A stretch of DNA of 64,000 nucleotides from Dolomedes plantarius (Eukaryota; Arthropoda; Arachnida; Araneae; Dolomedidae). Below, piece by piece: positions 27,801-40,300 of this stretch. Position 1 is the first letter of the stretch, and every line of letters begins with the position of its first letter. Both the position numbers and the translations under genes were made by a program. The notes below the pieces were generated by a model. It was not told the origin of the DNA. It saw only the letters and a program-made list of their open reading frames with translations, and made no database searches. The stretch covers positions 71,580,398 to 71,644,397 of the forward strand of contig OU015497.1 in the NCBI GenBank assembly GCA_907164885.2, given 5' to 3'.

Positions 27801-30800
27801 CAGAACTGCCTATTTTCAGGGGAACACCTGCAATACTAATCACACACAAAAATTTATAGGAAGAACTACAGACAAGAAGTTTTAAAAGGATTCTTCTGAG
27901 TGTTAAAAAAAATAACAATAATTAATTTAAAATTTTGTAAACCAATATGGAAAGCTTAATCTTCTGTGCAAGACAATCTGTTTGATCCCACTCAAAGAAA
28001 ATATAGACTTAGATGTGGAAAATCTGTTCACAATCTGGTGAATTGGAAACACGAAACAAAATTTCTTGGACAGCTAAATCAGTTTCAAGCTATAGAAACT
28101 TTTTCCAAAAAGTTATATTAAGTGAAAATAAAAAACATGATGTCACAGTATAAAATGGTGCTAGTTACATAGAGGCAGATAGTCAATAAAACTAATGAGA
28201 CTGTCTTGAACATTACTGCTTGGTTCCTAGCTCCTTATAATAATGTATCTGGTTTCACTCAAAGCCACAAAAGAGATTACAGCAATCAATTTATAATACT
28301 GCTTGTAAACAGAAACAAGCCTGTTTCTGTGTAATAAGTTATAACCAAATACATAAAATACAGTGGCACACCCAGGATTTTTTCTTGGGGGGGGGGGGGG
28401 GGGCAAGCGAGATCAACGGATAAAATATTTATATTGCATGGGGGGAGGGGCAAGATGAATGGATAAAAATATTTATAAAGCAAAATCAATATTCATAATG
28501 CAATTTCTATTTCTTTGTGGGGGGGGGGGGGGGGGGGGCACAGGGCCACCCCTGGGTGTGCCACAGATAAAATAGATAAGATTTTTTTTCTGTTTACACA
28601 CAACTTAATTAACCCTTCAGCAAGCACGGCTGTATACAAAGTGCAGCATTTTCTTAATTTTGAATGGTTTGTTTTTACATGTAATGTTTGAATGTTTTAA
28701 GCCAGGAGTGTCCAATAGGGTGGAATGAAAAAAACTTTTTTTTGAATTTCAATATGCTCTAGTTTTCAAAAGTTGCCTTTTAACAAAATAAAGACGGAAA
28801 TTAAATATTAGCGTAATTGGTGCATGTTTTCAGTTAGCGCAAGAAGGGCAAACTTTTGGTTTTTATTAAATTTTTGACAAATTTCGCAATTATTTTGAAG
28901 TTGAATACACTTGTAGTACAAAAAAGTAGCAAAATATGTAATTTAAACATTCTGTTTAGTCAGGAGACCTGCTAAACTGATTATATAATACGTTTTACTT
29001 CATAAAAATAGTACACATAAAGGCACTTAAGGACGAGGCACTTAAAAGACACTCGGACATCACAGTGGAACAAAAATTTTTTTTTTCGGAATTTCAATAT
29101 GCTCTAGTTTTCAAAAGTTGTCTTTTAAAATTAAAATTAAGAATATAAAATCTTTTTGCTGTACTAAAATATTTTCAAGTGCCGCAAAGGGCTTCAAAAT
29201 GGATACTTTTATGAAAAAGTGATTATATTTGTATTTTTTGTTAATTTCTTTTATAGTATATTAAAATAATGTATATTTCCTGTACATAAAATATTCAAAA
29301 TATGATATTTTGACAGAAAACTTGCATATTCTAAGTATTTCTAATTTTTAGATGCCATAACAGAACAACTGATTTTGTGGAATTTCGCGATTTTCATCAT
29401 ATTAATTTTACAGTAGCATATTCTTATAATACACATTGGAATGAAAGAAAAACAATTTTTAATTGACCGAGCTTAGTTAAAATAAGCAAATCACACTTAT
29501 TTAGAAAAATATTAATGTAATGTCTATAAAGGGAAAACGTTACTTTGAAAAAAATATTCATGCTTTTCAAAAGTCCATAGTAATCACACATGGTTTCTAT
29601 TACTTATTTCACTGACACATTGAATTGTTTTATTGTTTCAAATTTTGGCATTATCTTTTGAGAATCTATTTTTGTTTTTATCAATGCATCTCTTGCAGAA
29701 GTACCACGAATGGACAAGGATGACCCAGTAACTAATTTAACAATCCTTTCTACTACTTGTGTGTGACATGGAATGTTGTTGAAGTCAATAATTTGTTTCT
29801 CGTGATCAGATTCTTTTGCTTCCTTTATAAACTGTTTTAGTTTGTCATCAGAAACATGCCTCGTCATAGGAGGTTCTGTTACTTTAATATCATTCCATTC
29901 AATCATATCAATATAATCTTTGGCATCAAAGTTTATACGTGGAACTAAATTCTTTCTGATGCCTCCTTCATTTTCAGCCCTTGCTTTTAGAATCCGGCGT
30001 AATCCAAGCTCTCTTACTTGACTGCGATCGTCTAATATCATACAAAGGAGGAGATTTTCAGAAGCGGCAAAGTATGCATTTCTTTGAATGACAGGGTCAA
30101 TTACATTTTTAAGCGTCCGATTGAGGTAACGTGAATAAGCTTACAACTTTCCACAAGTGCTTCGATCCATGGATACAAGATGGTTTCAGCTTTATGTTAA
30201 ACCAAATTGGTGCATAAACTTTCAAAAGGTAATCAGTATTCGGAGATTTTTTGCAGGAAATTCTGTTCCCACATACAAGCGAAGTATTCGGTTTGCTAAT
30301 GTAAGCCATCGTGAATGACAAAATTTTCCTGGATTTCTCATGGACAAATCAGAAGAGCACTTTCCAACAGAGATGGCATTATGCATTTTTCTAACAAATA
30401 TTTTGGGTTCACACTTAAATCATCCTTAATTTCTAGTAATGGAATGTTATTTTCATTAGGTGAAAATTCAATCACTGGAAATTCATAGCAGTTTTCTAGT
30501 TGTTTACCTATTTCTCCTCCAAATTCATTTGGACCTTTAGTTTTTCCATCTAGGAAACAAAATAGGTGTAGGGACAGTTCATTTAAATTATTGACTTCAA
30601 CAACATTCCATGTTACACACAAGTAGTAGAAAGGATTGTTAAATTAGATACCGGGTCATCCTTGTCCGTTCGTGGTACTTCTGCAAGAGATGCATTGATA
30701 AAAACAAAAATACATTCTCAAAAGATAATGCCAAAATTTGAAACAATAAAACAATTCAATGTGTCAGTGAAATAAGTAATGGAAACCATGTGTGATTACT

Positions 30801-33800
30801 ATGGACTTTGAAAAAAATATCCATGCTTTTCAAAAGTAACGTTTTGCCTTTATAGACATTACATTAATATTTTTCTAAATAAGTATGATTTGCTTATTTT
30901 AACTAAGCTTGGTCAATTAAAAATTGTTTTTCTTTCATTCCAATGTGTATTATAAGAATATGCTACTGTAAAATTAATATGATGAAAATCGCGAAATTCC
31001 ACAAAATCAGTTGTTCTGTTATGGCATCTAAAAATTAGAAATACTTAGAATATGCAAGTTTTCTGTCAAAATATCATATTTTGAATATTTTATTTACAGA
31101 AAATATACATTATTTTAATATACTATAAAAGAAATTAACAAAAAATACAAATATAATCACTTTTTCATAAAAATATCCATTTTGAAGCCCTTTGCGGTAC
31201 TTGAAAATATTTTAGTAGAGCAAAAAGATTTTATATTCTTAATTTTAATTTTAAAAGACAACTTTTGAAAACTAGAGCATTTTGAAATTCCAAAAAAAAA
31301 ATTTCGTTCCACCGTGATGTCAGAGTGTCTTTTAAGTGCCTTTATGTGTACTATTTTTATGAAGTAAAACGTATTATATAATCAGTTTAACAGGTCTCCT
31401 GACTAAAAAGAATGTTTAAATTACATATTTTGCTACTTGTCTGTACTACAAGTGTATTCAATTTCAAAATAATTGCGAAATTTGTCAAAAATTTAATAAA
31501 AACCAAAAGTTTGCCCTTCTTGCGCTAACTGAAAACATGCAACAATTACGCTAATATTTAATTTCCATCTTTATTTTGTTAAAAGGCAACTTTTGAAAAC
31601 TAGAGCATATTGAAATTTTAAAAAAAGTTTTTTTCGTTCCACCATAGTGTCTAACCCGCGGCCCATATGCAGCTCAGAAACAGTGCTCAAAGCGGAAAAA
31701 AATATCAATAGCCCGCCTCGATGATAATGGCAGGCAGCCATTACAGATTCCGCTTTGTTCATTCAACAAATCGACAATACATCATATGAAATATCTTTAA
31801 TTCTGTACAAAATTCCGTATGTAATTTCTGTATATTAATTTCATTTCAAAAATGAAATATGAAGTTTTTACAGATTTAATAATATTTCATATTTTGTGAT
31901 ATTAAAATTAGTATGCTCAAGAGTGAAGCACACTAAGAGTCAAATTAGAACCAAAATATTAAATGAACATCTTGAGAACTCCCTGAGAATCGCAACCACT
32001 TCAATTGACACAGATACTGATGCATTAGTTTCTCAAATTCAATGCCAAATATCACAATTAATTTTATGGCTCCTATAGTTATCTTTAATAAAATTTATAA
32101 TGAAATAAATATGATAACTATATATACTTTTTTTATTCATCAACTATTTTTATGTTATGTATATTTTTGTGCAGCCCAAGGAAGCTAAAAGGTTGGACAC
32201 ACCTGTTTTAAGCAGTTTCTATTTATAGCTACACCCTTTCTAAGGCAGGTCTGATTTTCTGACCTTTGTATTCCTCTCCCTTCATTGTTAGTTGTGATTT
32301 AACCGTGGTAAACCAGCAATTATACTGGATTATAATACGACAGAAGCAGGAGTGGATGTAGTTGATCAAATATGCAGCTATTACACACTATCCCGCATAT
32401 CACGAGGATGGACAATCTCATTGTTTTTTAGGCTTTTGGACATAATAGGAATCAATTCACAAGTTGTCCTTAGATCCAATAAATTCTGAAATAAGGCGAT
32501 TGTACCTGTATTCTTTGGCTTTTAATTATAAATATCTCAATATTATCAACAATTTATATTTTGTCATAAAAGAGAATAATTATTTTCAATATGAAAAAAA
32601 AGTTTTTTACAAAAGGAAGAATCCAGGTAGAAAGAGACATTGTACTTTGTTCCATGCATGCCTGCTGGTGTTCTATAAATTGGCACGCCCACTGAAGAGT
32701 TAAAGAAGTGCCCCTCATATGTTATTTGGAGGGGAACAAAACAACACACAAAAAATCCAGTATTTGTTTCTAGACACAGTTAGTGATTTGTTATATAGGA
32801 TACACTTTGTTATATAGGTTAACGACAAAAGTGCTCCATTTTCAGCACAACTTTAAAAATATTTGAACAAAACTTCACTTCCAAAGTTTTATGCAAATAT
32901 TTGAAAAGTTTGGCCCTTACAATTTATACATTTATCCAAATGACCAATCCACAGAAAAATTTAGAAGTGCATTTTAATAAGAGTAAAATTATTGAAAGAC
33001 CATAACAGTATAAATGTGTCTGCTTTTGGCATTTTATGTGAATATTAATGCAAATTTATAATTAGTTTTAAAATGTTATTCACTAAATAAAATAACCATT
33101 AAGTATCAAATCTAAAACAAGCTAGAAAAGAAAAAAATAAATAAAACTGGTATGAGCTGACATAATTTTATCAGACATAATTTTAACAAGTTTTTATTCA
33201 CATTTTCATGAATTATTTTAATCATTAATTTATTAGTTGTAATATAAAATTTTTTTGCAATGATTCAAAATTATATTTCTCGACAGCCATTTATTCATAT
33301 TTTGAAGGAAAAAAAATTCTGAAAAAGTTATTTAAATCAAATTATTTTAAAAATCAAGTATTTTAAATTACTTTGATTTAAATCAGTCCCCTGCAGCAGA
33401 ATGCAAATCTCAAAGTGGTAGGACAAATACAATGCTATAAAATAGCTCACAGAATATACTCTTGGACTTTATAAATGTACATTAAAAACTGGTCACTTTT
33501 AATGGACATCTGTGATACTTAATAAAAAAGCGACTGACTTTGTTGTGCAATAAAAGAGTCCTATGTAAAAATAGCTTGCTACTCTGAACCCAGTATTAGT
33601 AGCTAGTCATAAAATGTAACATAAAACTCTCAGTTTAATACTTCTGATTTTGTCTAAAATACAGATAGATCTGTGAATTATTTGAAAAATTTCTCTTGAA
33701 AAAAGAAAAAAAAAAAAGCTTTAAGAAATATAGCATTTCTAAATAGTTTCTATTTAGTTGTTCTGTCATCACCTAATCTTAAGTGAATCTTTCCTATTTA

Positions 33801-36800
33801 AGCAACATGTTCTTTCATTGAGAAATTAATCAGCAATAGAAGAAAGCATATAAGGTAAATGCACCAGTAATGGGCCGGTTAAGAGAAAAATTGAAGTAAA
33901 TCGAAATTTTCACAGCTATAGATAAAGTAAACTGGTGCAAATTTTTACCTGCCATTTTAATAACTGTCTTACATCTGTAGTAGCAATTGGAGTGCACTGG
34001 CTGCATTCATAAAAAAAATATATATACATAAATAATAACCAACCTGATGCACCTATGGGCCATTATTTTATCCGATGTACCCATAATGGGCCATCTATTT
34101 AATCTTTTATGGAACAAAAATCAATTCTACAATATCATAAAATTGGAAAGAAAAGGAACTAAAAATACGATATATATTTTTAAACCGGTTTATTCATTTT
34201 ATAACTACGGTACAACTACACTAAATATATAAAAACTGAAATATAAATTAACTTAAACATCTAAAATTAAATTTACTTAAAAATTATGGTTAATGTTGCC
34301 GGTGATGTACTGCTTTACGTATCACAGCTGGTATGTTGTTGCAAATATTGACATTTCCGAAAAAATAATTTGTACCAGTACACAGGCTGGCCCAATACAG
34401 GGACAGTGTAACAATTCATGATCCCATGATGGGCCACGCTATTTTGACAATGGAATCTTAAGTTTTTTGTCATTTAATCGCTGTACAATTTGAATTATAC
34501 ATACTATCGTAATGAATAATAGTTTAAGTCAATAAACAGGCATTATAGTACTTAAATAAAAATTTTTGAAAAATTCACATACCTTAACAGATTTCTTAAG
34601 CAGATGTTAAAACAAACACAAATTTTCATCTCTCTAGCAGAATACACCTTACATTTCGCACAAAGTAAAGGAATGAACTGAATTCTAATGCTAAGGGATC
34701 CTCGCAGGTAGTAGCCAATGACCCTCACCCCTTCCACTGCCTAAAGTAACAATAGACCCTTAATTTCTCGACATTTCTAAAGGGTGGCCCATTATAGGTG
34801 CATTTACCTTAAGATTGCTTCTTAAATAACAGCAGCCAATCCAGGAACTGACATGCATCACATTTTTCAAAATTTGAGTTGATTTTGTTTTCAGATTTTC
34901 ATTTAAAAAAAGGATTTTTACTATATGAAAAGGTTAATACAGTTGGCTCTCTGTTTAACGACGCTCTACTTAACAACAATCTCTATCAGTCCCGGCCCCT
35001 CCGACGTTATGGGAAATGTTATCTTTTCAGAAATTCTGTTTAAGGGCGATCTCTACTTAAGGACAATTTTTCACGGTCCCTTGAAAGTTGTTAAACAGAG
35101 AGCCAACTGTATTTTCTATATAATTTATGTTTATGGCTGAACATATATTTTTTTGGATGATCATAGAGCTAAATTTTGCAATTTAATACATTAAATAAAT
35201 ACTTTCAAAGGACCAAGGCATGAAAATTTTTGATTTTTTAAAATAAAAATATTATAATGAGAAATATAACCGTAAAAATAATTACAGCTTTTAAAGTGTT
35301 TTTACTAATACAGATATATAAATACTTAAGTTATTTTTAATAAATTTAAAATTGTATTTTTCTCTCCATCTCATAAATTTCCAAGTTAAACCTTTCAACA
35401 GACACAGCAGCTTGTGAGCCTTATTAATGCAGAAAACAAAAATTAATAAAAGTAGAATGAGTTAATTTACAGTTTCTCTATATAAGTTAAACAAAATTAC
35501 ATTTTAATGAAATATACTAGTTAATGATATGACTGTATAAGTCTGTTCTTATACAGTCATATTTTTCATTTGTTATGATTTAAAACTTTTATCACTCTAT
35601 AATAGTAAGTGATAACAATACTAATCTGCAAGAAAGATTCTATAAATAAAAAAATTAGATTTTAAAAATTGACCCATTTAAGTATTGATTTAAATTGAAT
35701 AAAACTGCTCTGTGGCTTATAAATAATTATGCAGAAAAGGCATTAATAATAAATTATAATAAATTTTAGAAGTATAAGTGAAGAAAAACGGGTGAAATAA
35801 CAACAGATGAATGAAAACTATGGAATTAGACATTTATCGAAAACATAATAGTAATAAATTTGTGTACAATACACCGTCAAGAAATGATACTTTTTAAATG
35901 AAAAAATTACTGCCATTTATTCTGCAATTAGATTTTTTAGTAAATATGTAGAACGTGATAAAGTTTAACACCGTCATTTTTTTCGCCAAAGATTCGGCGT
36001 GTTGGAGGATTTGCTAGAAAAAGGCACTAATAATTTTCCCTTCATGGTTCTTCCAATTGTATTGCGGAAAAGCCAAGTATTATAGGTGTGTCTTGCCAGA
36101 TCCAATGCAAGCACGGTTCTATGCAATAAAACCAACTAACCGCTTGCAATATGAACCTTGTAGCCTGATCTGGCCATGTTTCTTAGCGGCCACATGATGG
36201 TCTCTGCTGTGATATGACAATAATGTTACCTCCCATGAATCAGTCTACTGCCAACTAAGCCATGAATCTGCTGGCAATATACAATCATTAAAAAAATACA
36301 TCAAATAGAAACATACCTTTTTAAGTAGGAAGTAAATATATAATTGTAATAGCTTTCAAAATCTCCCAAAACAAATCAGGCACATCTTTATTCTTCCTCC
36401 TCCAGATGTACTTGGTAAGAATCAAATTGTTCCTTACACTATTGAGTACTCTGCAAACACCACTTAATAGCACTCCATGTGCCCTCTACAGGGTTGCTAT
36501 GTCTTGCCTGTCTCTGGATCCATAAAATTCAGACTGAGATTTACAAGAAGCTGCACAGAGCCTTCGGATGAAACGAAATCATAAGCCTTCCAGCAGTCTG
36601 GTATGCTGGTTCCTAGCAAAACAATCTCTCTAATTAAATTTACCAAACCAAGGCCTACTTTCAACCACAGAAAAGAGAAAAGAAAAAGAAACATTTACCA
36701 GATTCCCTCTCCCCATCTCCAGACACCCATTTGCCCTCGACGCACTTGTCCCTATTAAACTTTTGTTCTCCAAACTTCCATTCATCTACTTCCACTATTA

Positions 36801-37304
36801 CACCACATACACTAATTTTCACATTTTTACACAGGCACTCCTCAATACAGAGCTCTCAGCAAAAATTTCTGTAATCATACACAGTATGATTACTCACTTT
36901 CAACTCCTTTTCCAATTTTTCCCCTATTACAGATCCTAAACTGACCTACCATGCTAAATTGGCATATGTATATACACTCATATATGCATACATCAGTTTC
37001 AAAATCATATTCAACGACAGCTTACTCTCACTAAATCAAGAACCAATTCTCACTGACCTACGAATAAAGCGAACATCTCCGTACACACGACAACGCCATT
37101 CAAATAAATCCAAAATATCCTTCCATTCACACATTTGCATTTTTCTGTTACTGCTCTCATATTCATTCCAAAGCAATTGATATCAAACCATTCTCCTTTC
37201 AGCCATCTATCACACACCTGTTTCCCATAAAATCCATCTTAAACAAAACACTTAAATCAATTACATCACTCATTTTGCACAAGCTACTCTCTAGAAAAGA
37301 CACA

Positions 37305-37390
<86 letters not shown>

Positions 37391-40300
37391 GGATGTAACG
37401 AATAGTAATTTGGCCGAATAGCCGAATACCGAATATTCGGTCAAATTTTACGCCGAATATTCGGCAGCCGAATACTTACTTTTTAAAAAAGTTTCACTTT
37501 TTATTGTAATTAAAATAATTTTCAAATTTTAAATTATAAATGAAATAAATATTAACAAATTTGCTTTTTTAATCTTTGTATATTTTAAATATCTTGATGC
37601 CAATAATAAGGCAATACGGATTTCACAAATCTAAATAATTAATAATAACATATATTAAGTATAGTTATACTTGTAATTTATATATTTTATTTAAAATAAG
37701 AACTCATTACTACTGTTAAAGGTACTTTTTAACTCTTTTTTTTTTGTCGAAAAATTTATTAAAACCCAGAAAATTAAGAACTTGCATGTCAATTTTTTTT
37801 ATCATATAACAAATTAATTTTCTTTAATTCAGGATGTTAAGTTATTTACATTAAAATATAAATATTCTTCTTCACTTCTACTTACTACCCAGTGAGACAT
37901 TTCTCCTTTCTTACTTTCAAAGTTGTTAACAAGTGCCTCATATTGCTTACTCTCCCCCATAATTCACAATGAGATAGCCCCTAGAATAGCCCTTAGTAAA
38001 TGACCCTGGTCAAGCAGGTTCTATTGTGAGAAGTTTGTGGCTCCCTATTGGTCCAAAAGCCTGTAGGAATGAAAGTCTTTGTTGTGAAACCAGTACCCAT
38101 CCCAGTTCATTCTTTTGAAAATGAAAAGTAGATAAGCTTTGCTGTTGCACATGGAAAAGTAATTTTAGACCTTGAAAAGCAATCTTAGCTGACTGATGCT
38201 CATGCACCGAGCAAAATAATTTTACCTGGTATACTGGAAGCAGTTGTTAGTTTATAGCAAATAGGAAGTAAGCAAGTAAGTTATTATGAGTTCACTTCGC
38301 AAGAAAAGTTTTATTTGGGAAGTCTTTGAGCCCCAAGTAAATGATGAAACTAAAGCTAAATGCAGACTGTGTGATAGTATATTATCAAGAGGAGGCATTG
38401 GGAAAAGAGCTACAACAACTTCATTGGTAAATCATATAAAAAAAAAACATCCAACGATTTACAATGGAATAAATGAGGAAAGCAACTCAGATTCAAAGAA
38501 TAGTTCATTGGAGCCAAAAGCTGTAAGCCAAGGCATCAAAAGAAAGCAAGAAACTTTGGAAGGAATTTTAGACAAAAAGAAACTTTGGGACATAAATGAT
38601 CACAGAGCAATAAAACTGCATAAAATCATAGGAGAGATGATCGCTTGTGATAACCAGCCCTTTTCTTTTGTAGAAGACATAGGCTTTATCAAATTAATGA
38701 GAGAAACAGAACCAAGATATAAAGTTCCATGCAGAAATTATTTCCAGGGCACTGTGTTGCCAAGTATGTACGAAGATTGTAAGGGGAAGATTTCATCTCT
38801 ACTAGCAACAGCAGATGAGATTTCTTTTACCTCAGATATCTGGACCAGTTCTGCGAATAATCACAGCTTTATAAGTGTGACAGGACATTGGATAAGCAAC
38901 AATTTCGTTTATTATGATGCTGTTCTTTGTGCAAAACACTTTCCTGGCTCTCATACGGGAGAAGCTATTAGTGCCATAATCAAGAAAGTGTGCACTGAAT
39001 GGAATTTAAATGAAATTCACCTTGTTCTGAGGGATGGTGGCAGTAACATTACAAAGGGTCTAAATATTGCAAATATGCAGTCTGAATGGTGTTTTTTACA
39101 TTTGTTGCATTTAGTGGTAACAGATGCATTATCTACACAAAGAACTGTAAATGACCTTATTGCAACAGCTAGAAAGATTGTGGGCCACTTCAATCATTCA
39201 TCTCTATCATGTTCTAGATTGAAAGATATCCAGATTGAGAAACTTGGCATGCAAGAGAAAAAATTGATCCAAGATGTACCAACACGGTGGAACAGCACAT
39301 TTTATATGCTAGAACGTTTAAACGAACAAAAAAGTGCAGTTTCCTTATATGCAGCCGATTATGGAGATATAAATAATTTAACTGGAAATCAGTGGATGCT
39401 TTTGGAAAAACTTTTGAATTTGTTGAAGCCTTTTGAAGCAATAGCAAAAGAGGTTAGTTCTACAAAATGCTCAATTTCTGTGGTTATACCGATGATTAAA
39501 ACTTTGAAATTATACCTCTCTAAGTCAGGAGACCATTTTTTGGTGTTGGAACAGTAAAAGATGTTCTTATACAAAATATAGACAAACGATTTTCATCATT
39601 TGAAAATAATGAAAATTATGTGATTGCAACAGCTTTAGATCCACGATATAAACTAGCTTTTTTTAATCAACAAGATGTTGAAGAAATAAGTGCTATTAAA
39701 AGAAAGCTCACTTCATTTCTCAAAACTATGGGCACCGATTGTGCAGTTAACAAAACAGCTTCAGATGTTGGAATCACTGATGAGAAAGAGAAACCCTCGC
39801 CGTTTTGGGATTGCTTTACAGAAATAAAGCATTCGCAGAACACGACAAATACAAATGAAAATTCAGCCGATAAATTATTAGAGGTAAATTCCTATTTTGA
39901 TAAACCTCTAATAGGCAGGATGGAGTGTCCATTTAATTGGTGGAAAGCAAATGCAGAAAACTTTCCAAGACTTGCAAATTTAGCAAGAAAATATCTTTCA
40001 GCTCCTGCAAGCACAGTATACAGTGAGCGTTTATTTTCTGAAGCCGGTAATATGTATGAAACCAAACGGAACAGACTTCTTCCTGTAAATGCTGAAAAAT
40101 TATTATTCTTGCATCATAATTTCAGACTTTACAATGATAAATGATATTTTAAACCTGTAAAGTTTACTGTGTAAACCATTTTTAACCATTAAATATTTTT
40201 TATATCATGTAGCTTGTTTCTCTATGTATCTAAAGGCATTCATTAAATGAATAATTAATGTTTTATTTTTATAATTAATAATTACATAAGCATATATTTG

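Larger units (their letters stand above)
28703..32205 (+). mobile_element. hAT remnant nested in the piggyBac remnant, itself hosting a foldback
   Basis: The termini CAGGAGTGTCCAA (28703-28715) and TTGGACACACCTG (32193-32205) are inverted repeats with one mismatch. TTTTAAGC occurs on both sides (28695-28702 and 32206-32213), a perfect 8-bp hAT duplication. Removing the foldback leaves about 570 bp. Plus-strand sequence at 31896-32078 retains a hAT C-terminal piece (SRVKHTKSQIRTKILNEHL followed by SLRIATT), like the end of GTF2IRD2/ZBED-type hAT transposases. The first 13 bp are cut off from the rest by the foldback. Confidence 0.85.
28609..32703 (+). mobile_element. piggyBac remnant, interrupted by a nested hAT and foldback
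   Basis: TTAA at 28609-28612 and 32700-32703 flanks imperfect terminal repeats (CCCTTCAGCAAGCACG on the left; CTCTTCAGTGGGCGTG read inward from the right). Without the nested insertion only about 0.58 kb remains, so the element is internally deleted. A plus-strand C-terminal transposase fragment lies at about 32320-32470. It is a different family from the element at 21937. Confidence 0.8.

Noticed and set aside
34925..35140. 71-residue ORF
   Set aside because: It is a read-through of the 170-bp TA-flanked MITE.
37199..37444. 81-residue ORF with a long (IY)n run
   Set aside because: It is a translation of the (TA)n microsatellite and the hAT end; not a gene.
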